64,000 nt of DNA from Haliclona indistincta. Its lineage: Eukaryota; Porifera; Demospongiae; Haplosclerida; Chalinidae. Location of the stretch: NCBI GenBank assembly GCA_964017065.1, contig OZ024783.1, positions 5,029,399 through 5,093,398 on the forward strand. The letters are read 5' to 3'. The position numbers and the translations under genes were made by a program. Positions 1 to 12,600 of the stretch are shown piece after piece; the first letter of the stretch is position 1, and every line of letters starts with the position of its first letter. The notes below the pieces were generated by a model, which was not told where the DNA came from, ran no database searches, and was given only the letters and a program-made list of their open reading frames with translations.

Positions 1-693
1 GTGGTATATTTGGCAAAATACCAAAAGAAAAAGGTGTTCCTACTCCACCTACCACTGGTGTATATCAGATATACACCAGAAAATAGAGGAAATGTTGTTT
101 ATTCTACTAGTTAAGTTGATTTGTAACTCAAGCGACTGTAAGATCAAAGGCACCGCTCATGCAGTGGTTATAAATTATCTCGTATACCATGGGCAATACG
201 ATTATTTTCCAGGAAGTGACAACAAGATGGCGTCATCGAAAAACGCACGCTGCCATCTTTCAGCAACGCGCTGTCATTCGCCTCTGGTGACTTCTATGGA
301 GGCTCTACTACTTTAAGCACTTCGCCATAAGAGCAGCATTCTCAAGCTTCCTGGGCTACAAAATGGTTAACCCATGGGACCTCAGCAGTACGCGATAAAA
401 ATATAATTTGAGGTATTATCTGCTGTATGCCCCGAAGAGCCATGTTCTAACTATAACTTATCTGGGAGGTTATTAATTTAGATGTCTAACACAAAAAAGA
501 ACTCCAACATTTTGTAGCTAGTGTCAGTGTGTAATAATCAGTGTAGCTACTTACATGTGTCTAAAATAAATCATTAGTAGTATTATAAATGCAACATGTT
601 GTCAAACCTTGTAAGACGACCACTACGACCAGATAGATCTGTATAATATATAATATAAGTATTAATCATTTGACATTAAGACCAAATTCTTAC
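1..693. other. No gene recognised (intron or 3' flank of gene A)
   Basis: I find no exon of gene A here and no other convincing coding region. Gene A should need roughly six more C-terminal exons by comparison with its paralogues, so this stretch is probably intron, with the remaining exons to the left of the window. The small open frames present have no recognisable motif. Confidence 0.4.
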
Positions 694-3600
694 TCAGCAG
701 TTTTTCTTCACTTCCAATCACTTGAATGAGATTGTTTGTATGTACATCAAGCACTATCAGTCCTTTATCAGTACCAACTGATAACCTGTGTATATACGAT
801 ACTTTTTTCATGTATATCCAGTATAATGCATGGAGTTATACAGTACCGTCGAGAGATAATGTATAACAAGAGTTCACTGGAATACATATCCTGTGCGCTA
901 TGCAAATGTGGAGAAATTGACAGCACGCGAACGTGCTCAGTGCACTCCTTGGAGTTTGAGTGTGCCCTAGAGAGCTCTCAGTGACACTGTTCTGATTTTC
1001 CCGCCGTGCAAGTCTCAATTTTCAATTGATTATTCTTTTTTGTTTTCCTTTACTAGAACTATTTCATTGATAAAAATCAAGGCTTGCTAGCACAGAAAAC
1101 ATCTTCATAGGACTATAAATTCAGTGAAGCAGCTGCAAAGTGCACTTTTGAGGCGAACTTCGAGCGGTGAGACGTAAACAAGCGTGTTTTTTGACGACAC
1201 ACATATATATTATATATATACACAGACGGACACAAAAGCTTAACCCTCCGGCGCCTACGCGCCCAGGGTAATAATTTTTATAAATAATGAGCGTGTTCAA
1301 ACACAAACGCAAGTGTGTTTAGAACAAACGCTCACTCCCATGCACGTTCAAATAAAGAAAGTGCTAGTTCTACTATGCAGGTTACTAGTGTAGTGATGAC
1401 TAGAAAACTAAACAACTGTTACCATTAGACTTTTTACTTGAGTCTGAATTTGTGCACAATTGCGTTTGACTTTCAGACCGATCACGTTGCAATCGAGTTT
1501 AGATTTTTATTCAATTGTGATTCATGTAGTGTACATTATCTCTGGACGATAATGATATGTGCTAGTACTCGACTTGATAGTAAAGCCAAAACAAAAAATC
1601 AACATGTTTCCACTATTTTTACTAAAGGCATTTTTCTTTTTATCAAGTGGCGAAAGCAAGCTTGAAAATGAACGATTCTACTGATAGAATAACACATAAT
1701 ACACAAACAGACTGTATCATTCATCTCTACATTTTCATTTGCTCATTGTAATCCACACAATTGACAGCCACTTGTTCCAGTGGTCGGTCATGCCCACTCT
1801 GATAGTGACAACTGAAATGCTGCAATACTTTAACATCCGAGTCCGACTGGTCGTTTGGGCAAAAATGAGGAGGTGGTGTTTTGCACAGAATTGCATTTGC
1901 ATCTGAGTCATCCTTCAATATAACTTCCTGTGACTGCGGCTGGAAATAGTACAGAATTAAAATAATACTGTTGTAAATAATAATTAAAGGGTATCAAAAG
2001 CGTTTCTTTCCAGCAACTCTGCTCTTCTTAGTGAGCGGTAACCTAGCATGGACCATGAATAGCATGACGCCCTTCACCCCCATCGTCACTGATTCACTCA
2101 CATCGATAGAGGACCCATAGGTCGCTAGACTAGCACATACTGTGCTAGCTTGAATGCTCGATCGCTTCATTTACTACATTCGCCTGTCGGCTGCATCACT
2201 CTACTGGACAATAGCTACTGCATTAGAGTTATCTTTGCATGTAACTTGGTTTCATCTTCGTAAAAATGTCAATTGCACTAGGCAAGCTAAAAGCAGGACT
2301 ATTTGAATACCTGTGGGTTATATAACAAATAATTATAACTGACAACAGGGCATTCTGATTGGTAGCCTAGTACCTCGGCGCCAAATAGAGCGCCTAGTTT
2401 CAAATGTATACGCATGTGCGACATTTTTCCCGACATTCCAGTAATACCGGATATTTTCCGTTTATGTTTGTGACTTGTGTACTGACCTCGTGCTTCAGTT
2501 TTGCTGACTAAGAAATTTGAATACTAACGAACGACAAGAAGTAGTTGGCAGCAAACTTGGACATACAATCCTGTAGCTACGAGTATCCACGGTTGGTTAG
2601 ATGTCCATACTGGCACAATGTGAAAGCATGCTATAGCTGTCCCGCCCATTTTGTTCGCGCATGCGTGTGCATTTGATACTAGGCGTTAATTTAACGACTA
2701 GGTACTAGGCTATCTGATTGGTCAATCACTTATAGCTATAGCTAACTTATTAGACAATGTTGATTTGTTGCAATGCATAAACACGTGCATGCAGCTAAGA
2801 GCAAGAATATTTCATGCAAAGTAAAGCAATACCTTGCCACTCTCTTTACTCTGCAATTGAAACAGCAAAACATGACCAATTTTGTTCACTGCCAAAAGGT
2901 GATTGCCAACAAGCTGCATCAAACATAATGTCATTGACTACATTGTAAAATTATTATAATTATTAATAAAAATATTACCTTCACTAATGATAGCTGCTGT
3001 GGGTCAATAGCCAGCTGGAAATTGGAATAGCATTACTATTGCTGTTAGTGTAATATTACTATGCTTGTAAATTTCTTAAAATATGAGCTAGTTTATAAAT
3101 GCATGATTAACTTCCTGTTCTTCTTGTTCAGCAGGTAGCTGCTTCTCCTTTGGTGAAAAGTCAAGGTAGTGTGTTGTGCTTATAACCAAGCCCATCTTAT
3201 TCATCCTAGTCTTGGGAGATTCATTGCCTACAATAGTATTTGTCCAAAATTAAATCTCAGAATTAATAATTATAGTACGTGGGTGTCACTTTTTGTTTGT
3301 TCTTGTGAATCTTCGATTAGCAGCAAGTGCTAGGGAGCAAAGACCCCAAATGTGTGATCGTACCTGAGTAGAGTCTGTGGCAGAAGACAGCTCTGCGCTT
3401 CTGTGCGGCGCAGAGAGATCGCCAAGGATTTGATTGCAAGTGAGTTGGGTTTCAGCACGTACACAGAGTAATACAGTGGGACCTCTCTATAACGGACAAG
3501 TTGGGCAAGTGCTTTTGTCCGTTACATGGAGGTTCAATCTGTATTGTTATGTACATCAGCAAAATATTGATTTTAGTTCTTAGTCAAGGTCAGCCAACAG

Positions 3601-6600
3601 CCCAAAGCAAAAAGTCATGTACATCATAGAACAGAGCTGTAGACGAGTTTTCGTTCAAAACACATGCTTGTTGCCACAATTATTTGGCGCTTCTGAAACT
3701 TCTGCCACAATTATCTCCAAATATTGGGCAAGTATATACCAAGCACCAAATTTTAGAAGAAATATGGTAGCCTCGATGAGTCTACATTGGCAGCGAAGAG
3801 CTAAAGTTGACCATTCGAGGTGAGCAAAAAGTTAGGTAAAGGAACTGTGGATCTACTAGTAGTTGAGCTTCAAGACTTGACAAGTACAATGCTAAAACAT
3901 TAATAATGTACTTAGTACTAACCTAGCAACCGAGTGCAGCGACAAGCGCGGCTCTTTGCATGAGAGCTCGCTTTTAACGGCCATCTTGCTTAGCTAAAAG
4001 TATTGTTTGTATTGATGTAACATCAGCATTCCTAAGACTTTTCTACTCTCTTTGTGTGTTTCACTGTATATTTCACTTGTGTTTTGTGTTACGACGTCCA
4101 CGCACTATTAATACTGAAAACTTACTAAATTCACAAATCCACAAACGCAGAGAACCATCCAAGTGACTATACATGATAAATTTTAATAATAAGGCACAAA
4201 ATTTTATTACAATCTTACCCAGTAACAATCAAATGATAACTCATAGTTGCTGCTGTTAACTCCTACAAAAATAAATAGTCTATACTAGTATTTAATGGTG
4301 ATTTCTACCTGTTTTAAAAAGTTCTCCGTTGAACACATTCGACAATATTGAAGAGAAGTTACTGGTGAAGTTACTTGAAGACTTGTATATGAACGTTCAA
4401 ATCTGCATGCATGAGTGAATGTTAAACTTTTCCAAATACCGTAAATGAAAAAATAATTTTTCTAGCCACATAAAATAATATTTGAGTTTTTGGCCTAATT
4501 TGTGGGGAATTTCTACATTTATGGTATGCAGGAATTGATTATGATGCATAAAATAGGCACTGGGTTCCAATTTTGGACAGTTTGACGACCTTCCATAATA
4601 AATTATGACTCACTTCAATGGATTATCAATGATCTCTTTACTAGGCTGAGTGAGTCGCAACCTTATAAGTTCACTTTCTGTCAGAACAACAAGTATAGAT
4701 GGATCTGAGAAAAAAAGTGAGAGAAGAGACTTATTACGTAGCTGTAGAGAGTGATTATGCATACTTAATTTTGCAAAATTCAAACTTTTGCTCTTTGAAA
4801 TAGCACAACCACAGCCTCAGTGGAATTTAGCTAGTGGAATGCTTGAATTACAAATTATATTCTAGTGCTGGAGAAGTGTAGTGCCGTGCCAAACTAAGCT
4901 GCTCCAGTGTAAACGCAGTAACAGACAATGCATCCAAGGATCTATGTGATTTGGAAGCCCAAGAGCTGTTACAGTTGTTCTATAGAGTCCAAACGTAGCG
5001 AGGCCACTATTATAATAGCATTAAGGGCTCATAAATCGCACAGATCCAATATTGGATGAGCTATCCAACTGCTTGAAACAAAACCAGCAGCAAACCAGTG
5101 CTTGCATGTCAAAAGCATGCAAGCACTGTATGAATTATTCAGCGCATAAAACCACGCCAGCGTGGCTGGATTCCCTTATGAGGTATAGCAACAGTAGCAA
5201 CTGTAGCATGAAGAAAATTTCCCAAATTTCAAGTCATGAAATTTTATCCGCGTTTTAGAGTAGTAACTAATGCATTGAATTGAATGCCAAGTGACTACAA
5301 AACGTTGCCTTTTCTAACAGGCCTGATGTGTGCACAATTATTTGATGCTGCTACTGCACATTATACGGTACAACTGAGGCAATTTTATTCAAAAGTTAAA
5401 ATTAATACAAACCTTCGTCACTGGGCAAACATGTGAAGTCAATTATCCTGCTCTTAAAGGGCACCAAAGATGTAAACTTGTCACTTCCACCAAAGTAGAT
5501 TGAAATAACATTAGCAGGATCAGTAACTGAAGAGCATCCTCCACAGAAAATCAGCCAGGTATCTTCGTTGTTTATTGTAGTGAACTTCACACGTTGTAAT
5601 TTTGTGACAGCAACTTTGTGATTGTCACCTATAATATGACTATAGTATTTGTCTTATAATTTGACTATAGCACTAACCATTGAAAGAGAAATTAGCCAAA
5701 GGTAATGATAACATCGATAGTACATTTTTATCACGAAGTTTGTATCCACGGATACGTCCATTTCCATAGGCAACGCTGAGGGAATATGCATCTTTACTTT
5801 CACTGCACCAGCAAGCAATAGGTTCCTAAAAATTAATATTAAGAATAATTTTGTTATGAGAACCCTTTGGTGCAAAAGTATGGCCATGGAGCAGGGGTAG
5901 ATCTAGGGGATCATGGGATCAGCTGACACCCCTTTTGCCAAAGTGTGACGCAATGTGGGCGTGTGAGACCTCTTTTTCCTTAAAGAACTACAAAAATAAG
6001 AGCCTAGATACTAGCTGCAGCGTTGTAGCTGCATTTCTGAGCCAAGATCTCAACTGTCGACATCGCAGGCGATGAGCGAAAAAAAGCATAGAAAAAGCAC
6101 TCATGAATATCAATTAGTAAAATTTCGCTGCATGCTTTGCGCACCAACCCCTCCTTCTCTAAATCTTGTATCCACCACTGTGGAGATACTCTGATTCTCG
6201 GAAAATTAATGAGACCAGCGCACATGAAATTTGATATTTACATGTTAAGTACATAGAGTGACATTATAATTTATAGTACCGTTCACAAGTATCGTCACCC
6301 CATCTTGCAGGCCACCTGCGAGTGATACGCGAGAAGATTTTACTTACCCGCGAGAACTACTAATGGCATGCGCGAGAACAGATCATATAATTGACACGAG
6401 AGGCACCACTCTTTCACCATAATAATTATCAACACACACACACTAGCTTCTTTGCTAAGACTAGCCATGTTGTGCCGTAAAACATAAGTACGAGTGCGTG
6501 TTATGTGTGTCCTCGAGTTGCACTCTGTAAAGTTGCGTGTGCCTTAACATGCTCTTGCGAGAGTCACAACTGTCGCGCACACTCCACCTCGATGGCTCGA

Positions 6601-9600
6601 TCGAGTGAACCTGCATCGAAAAAGCACAAGCTCTCGGCTTCCAGACGCCTCCAAAATCATCACCACTGCCGCTTTCAGACGCTGAAACTGAGATACCTTT
6701 CAAGACTACAATGCACCACGGAAGCACGACACTGTGGTAGTGTGTGCAAGCGTGGAGAGATGAGCGAAGCGGTGATCTAGAATTCTACAGCTAGGGATTT
6801 CCGACATTCCTAGGCTTGCAATTCTATCGTCTTTGCCTCATTGTTTGATTTTGGCACCTAATTTTGTCACCTTTCTAACAAAAGATTTCACAGTATGATA
6901 TTTTTAATATCGTACCAGCATACTAGGAAGTATATCGTACTGTGAAATCCTTTGATCTTTTGGCGATCTAGGTAATAGTAATGAACGGTACTGTAATACA
7001 GTGCAACCTCAATTATCCAAACAGCTGTGGTCATGAGAAAATAAATTCATTTGGTTGGATAAGTGAATTGTTTGGATAGCTAAAACATGTAAAAACAAAG
7101 CTAATGAGATTCATGAATATATAATAGAATTCACAAGCTTGTAATTACATTCACGATTCAAATCTTCTGTTCGCCAGCGTTTTGGGTTCAGATAATCTAG
7201 GTAGCCTCATATCCAGGCCTAGAATATTAGGCCTGGTACACACTAGCTGTAGGCGCATGCGCGGAATTAAAAACACGTGTGCATTTCACTTGCTCTGACT
7301 TCAGTGCGATGCTTGCTCACAACATTGCGTACTGGACACAAATCAGCTAAACTTACCTTAAAAGCAAGCATCAGCCGTGCGAAAGTACGCTACACACCAA
7401 CTACGTCCTGTTCATCACGTGGCTAGCCATGTAACACGGAGAAATGTACGGTAAGTATCAGTGTTTTAACCAGATGTTGGATACAGTGGAACCCCCCGCT
7501 TATCCGGACATCTGAATTGCGGACACCTGATAAAATCATCTGATACACCAATAGCAGACCTGTCATACTATAGTTGTCTCCATAGATGTCATTGTAAACA
7601 TGATAAAAACAAATGTAGACTTGCCAGGCCCATTCGGTACTATACTGTATCAGCAGCTGTGCGAACGTGCTTGTTCGGGCTTATAATTATTGTACACTCA
7701 TTTTTGCTTGCCAAAACTACACCCAGTCAAAGCAATGTTTTTATCGGCAGTGAAGTAATGATCAAAATTAAGAAGACTTTTCTAAATTGCAAAACCAAAA
7801 ATTATAATTTTTCTAGTGGTAAGACAGTAAACAATCGTGTTTCTCGACAACAAAAATGCATACATGTACATGAACCAACCAACCATCCAACCAACCAACA
7901 ATTCAAAAATCCCACTTTGACGCTCAAATGTCTAGGGTAACAATATTGACTCAATAGCAACACTTACTTGTTTATTGATGCCAAGTTTACTTATTTCATT
8001 TTCTTTCAAGTTCCATCTCCCAGTCCACCCATTAGAACAACTGACTAGCACTTCAGAATGCTATTTAATTCAATGTTTATCTAACATGTGCACCAGTAAC
8101 TAGCCTGCGAATACCTTTTGGTTTTCCTCTAGCAAAACAACTTCCCCATCAGATTCACTTGATAAATTCCTTGAAAAGAGAATCAGAGTGTTACAGAGGT
8201 TTAAGTATTAGTTAATATCAAGGGCGTATAGAGAGAAGAGGGCATGCAACGCAATACAATCCGTGAAAACACCGAAATCTTAATAATAGCACTTTCCGTT
8301 TTCAATTATTGTTATAGTATACGGAGGGTAAACGGAATCTGACGTCACTACACAAGTAATATGGCAGACCAGGCAGACAAACGAAGCATAACACTACGCG
8401 TAGAACTATCACGCCAACCAAAGCGAAGACCGTAACAACATCGCCTCTGTCCAATACTGCTCATCGCTTGTTGCTGGTCAATTGCGCTGCAGCTGAAAAG
8501 CAGCCTCAAACAACAACTGATTGTATCTCGAGTGTAACTGCCCCTCGCGCCACCGATCCTTCAACGACAGCGCCGATCGCATTAGGCAGTTTCGTTTTCC
8601 AGTCGCCACCTGCGTATTGCTACCTCTTTTCTCTGCTAGTTGTAGCAACTGGAGTTTCCATTGGAGCAGTGCACGCCTACTAGGCGAGCGCTGTATGACG
8701 CATGAACTTTGCATGATGTCACATCTGCGTGGGCGTAAAATCTAATTAGTAACAACAAGGATTTCGATATTTGTATGCGATGTTTTTATGCGTTGATGGA
8801 TGTGTTTTTAAGGACGCATAATATCAGTTTCACATTAGCTGGAAATGGACTTTTAAGCCGTATTCGCACTGACAACCCGGGTCGAATTCAGGTTGAAATC
8901 AAACCCGACTTACCCGGGTTGAACTCGGTTAGCACTCGACCTGGATTGATGCGAGTCAGGTCCATGCAGCAGTCCAAGGTAGCGTTTATAGCACTAGCAC
9001 GAGAGCTTCTTGACAAAGTACCGTATTTCCTCGAATAGGAGCCGCCTCCGAATAAACGCCGGTCCTGTTTATAAGCCGGGGTGTAACTGGTAACATACAG
9101 TATTAGAGGCCGGGTCTTGAATTAACGCTGGGTCATAAACATTGTGGTACCGCCCACAGTCAATTATCACGACGTGTGCGCGTTCGTCTAGCCATGTTGA
9201 ATAGAAAAAGCTATGCTCTTCTCCAATACTAGGCGTCCAAGATGCTTTGTAGATATGGTGCCCTCTTACTTCGCTTTCCTTTTCATATACGCTACGAACA
9301 GCTACTCTTCGACTAGCTGAGCTGCCATTGTAATTTTTAGTGTACGAAAAATTGGAAATCTACAAAGGCTTCAACAAACATTAAGTAATAAACACCGGCC
9401 TCGATTTTAGGCCGGTCCTGTTTCGACGCCGGGGTAAAAACCTGCTGGAAGGAAATAGACGCCCGGGCTTCTATTCCAGGAAATACGGTAAGTCTTTTTC
9501 TAGCGCTAGAGCGCTCAGGGAACGTCTCTAGTGCACGTACACGTGGCGGTGCCAAGGTGAACCCAGTTCAACCCACATACGTATCTGGGTTGGCTTAACC

Positions 9601-12600
9601 CAGGTTCAACCCGGATTCGCCAAAACCGGATCTCTGCATATCGAGTGCGGACGCAATCTATCCAAGTTCAACCTGGATTGAACCCGGGTTCGCGCGCCAG
9701 TGCGGACAGGCCTCTAGAAGACAAGCTTTCTATTATCCAAGACGATTGATGTCGATCTTTCTCGTACATATGACAATCATCTGTGAGTCATCGCTGGTAT
9801 GGAAACCAAAAGATTTTAGGAGCTGTTGCTTGTCCCAGAGTATTAACGAGTGAGGTATATGATATCAACTGATCATGATTTGAATAGAACACAAAAACAT
9901 CAAATTCATTCAACGGTATGATAGAAATACACTCTTATAAAGTGAATAAACTTACTTTGGTTGTTCAATGGATGGAACAAAAATAGGAAATCCGTCTTTT
10001 TTCTCTTCAGTCATTTTCACAATGGTAACACTACCAACCTTTGTACCAACATAAAAGCATTTGGAGGTCGGAGACCAAATGAGAGCAGTGATCCTGCGAA
10101 ATTTTACATTTTCAATTATGTATGAGACACAAATTGCAGATCAGGGATTTCATCATGATGACAAACTAGATAACATATCTTAGCTTGGGATGGTAGAGAC
10201 GATCCCAATTCAAATTTTTGTATACTTTCTGTTGAGATCAAAGACACCGCCTGTGTGCTATATTTGCAAGCACATGCACTGCCTAGGCAAACCGCAGTGC
10301 GCTATCAAAATATCACACAGCAAATTCTCGCAATTGGGGAAGAGTGCCCTGTGTGCTATCAAAAATATCGTACAGGCAGTGGTTTCTTTGATCAGACCAC
10401 ACTTCCTGGCTGCCTTCTTGTAACATTGATGATCTACTAAGTGCGGTATACTAAAACCACTCTCACTGGAGCCAAAAACTCCGCTTTTTGGGCAAAACAG
10501 CATGCATGAGACAAAGTGTGTGCATTCATCCATAAATCTATTAAGTATGAGACAATGACATCAATAAAATCTTTGAGCAAGCTATCAGACCCTACCTCAG
10601 GCTTAGCGGAAAAAGGCTGGGGGCCATTCCAATTACAGTGGCTGTAAGCTGCACATGATGGCAGAATGGTGTTTGCCAAAGTGCACTGAAAATACATCTT
10701 TGTCAATAGTTTTGTATAGGGTTAGGGTGGGGCGTAAATAATTGCACCTTAAGGGGACGGTTACCAGTTTGCCTCATTAAATATTCATAAAATAATATTA
10801 AATCATAGTGTGGAGACAAAAAGCGCTATAAAGCTAAGATAAGTTGTATTGAATGCACCATCGACTAATCTATGTATAAAATAGTCCAGGCCAACAACTG
10901 CTACAGTAGAATAAGCCGCAATTGCGCCAAAGCCGATAGCTATAAAACTCGGTTTTTCGACGCCAAATTTCTTGACGAGCGTGCTAAAGCAAGAAGCGAA
11001 GTACTCACCAAACGCTTCTTAAGGATAAACTCTAGGGCGAGAGCTATATTGGAAAGAATAGAAGCATCTTGTTTCAGAAAAATTCCCAATAAATGGCTTA
11101 AGGAAGACGCTGAAACACGCCATTTTAGCCATTTATTGGGAATTTTTCAGAAACAAGATGCTTCTATTCTTTCCAATATAGCTCTCGCCCTAGAGTTTAT
11201 CCTTAAGAAGCGTTTGGTGAGTACTTCGCTTCTTGCTTTAGTACGCTCGTCAAGAAATTTGGCGTCGAAAAACCGAGTTTTATAGCTATCGGCTTTGGCG
11301 CAATTGCGGCTTATTCTACTGTAGCAGTTGTTGGCCTGGACTATTTTATACATAGATTAGTCGATGGTGCATTCAGTGGCGTATCTAGGATTTGGTAGAA
11401 GGGGGTGCTGAATATGAGCGCGCAAAGCGCGCGCGAAAATTTTGCTAATTAATTATTCATTATCAATTAATTTTCGTTTATTTTGCGTGTAATAATTGGT
11501 ACAGTGTGCGTTATTTAGAACTGTACGGCACTCGATCATGGATTCTTCGATGAAGCTATAGAGCTTAGAGCCTGAGGTTAGGTTAGCCAATAGCCTGCTA
11601 CTTTATGAATATTAATATCTCTAGTTTAAGGGGAGTGCTGGAGCACCCTGAGCACCCCCCCTAGATACGCCACTGGGTGCATTCAATACAACTTATCTTA
11701 GCTTTATAGTGCTTTTTGTCTCCACACTATGATTTAATATTATTTTATGAATATTTAATGAGGCAAACTGGTAACCGTCCCCTTAAACGGCTATCTTAAA
11801 TTCTCAATGAAATCTTCAATGTATGAAGCTATGAAATGTGAACTACAAAGTTTACACAAAATCAAGTCAAAAACATTCTCGAGTTAGGCATGACAAATCC
11901 TTTTCATTTTAATTTAGATTTGCTTCACTGTTAATAATACTGCTATCTTGGTTTTAATCATGTCACATTCAAATATTATATCTTCAAACTGTGTTGTAAC
12001 TTTGTAAACCAGAGCATACACAAATGAAACTACAAAACAGAACATTATCTCATTAAATTTGAACTTTAGCTCACCACTCATCAACTGGAATACTTTGGAA
12101 CATAGTCTGATTTTCAAAATCCCATAAAAAGACTGTAGGGTTATCTTTCAAAGTTGTTGCCAAAAATGACTAATGCGAAGGAATAATATACTTGTTATAT
12201 TGCGCATTAATTTTAACCAGTAAACATGCCTTTCCTCTGTAACTCCAAAATGAAATCAACTTCACTGACTCACAGAAATCATCGTGAGAGAGTCTTTTCA
12301 CTATTTGACTCTTATTACAAATACTTAATGGGAGTCAAGGTATGCACATACATCAAATTTAATAACTAGTTAAAGGACCATTGCAAGACATTGTGAGTGC
12401 ATTACGAGAATTATTGCGTGAGGGGTGTGGTCAAGACAGTGATACAGGACGAGGTGAAGTATTAGCATCAAAACCAACACCTAAGTACAATAATTCTCGT
12501 ATTGGTATGCACGAGCTTTTAGTAGTTTGTAGCACATCAGCCAGCTGCTGTCGCTAGATTTGTGCCCGGGAGACTTTTATCAAGGTCTAGCCAAGGTCAG

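Noticed and set aside
6461..6780. Opposed 88- and 91-codon frames in a gene A intron
   Set aside because: No motif, no homologous exon in the paralogues, and both strands open by chance.
10872..11353. Two overlapping frames with the same start (MYKIVQANNCYS...) on opposite strands
   Set aside because: They are mirror images produced by the foldback palindrome, with no recognisable domain.
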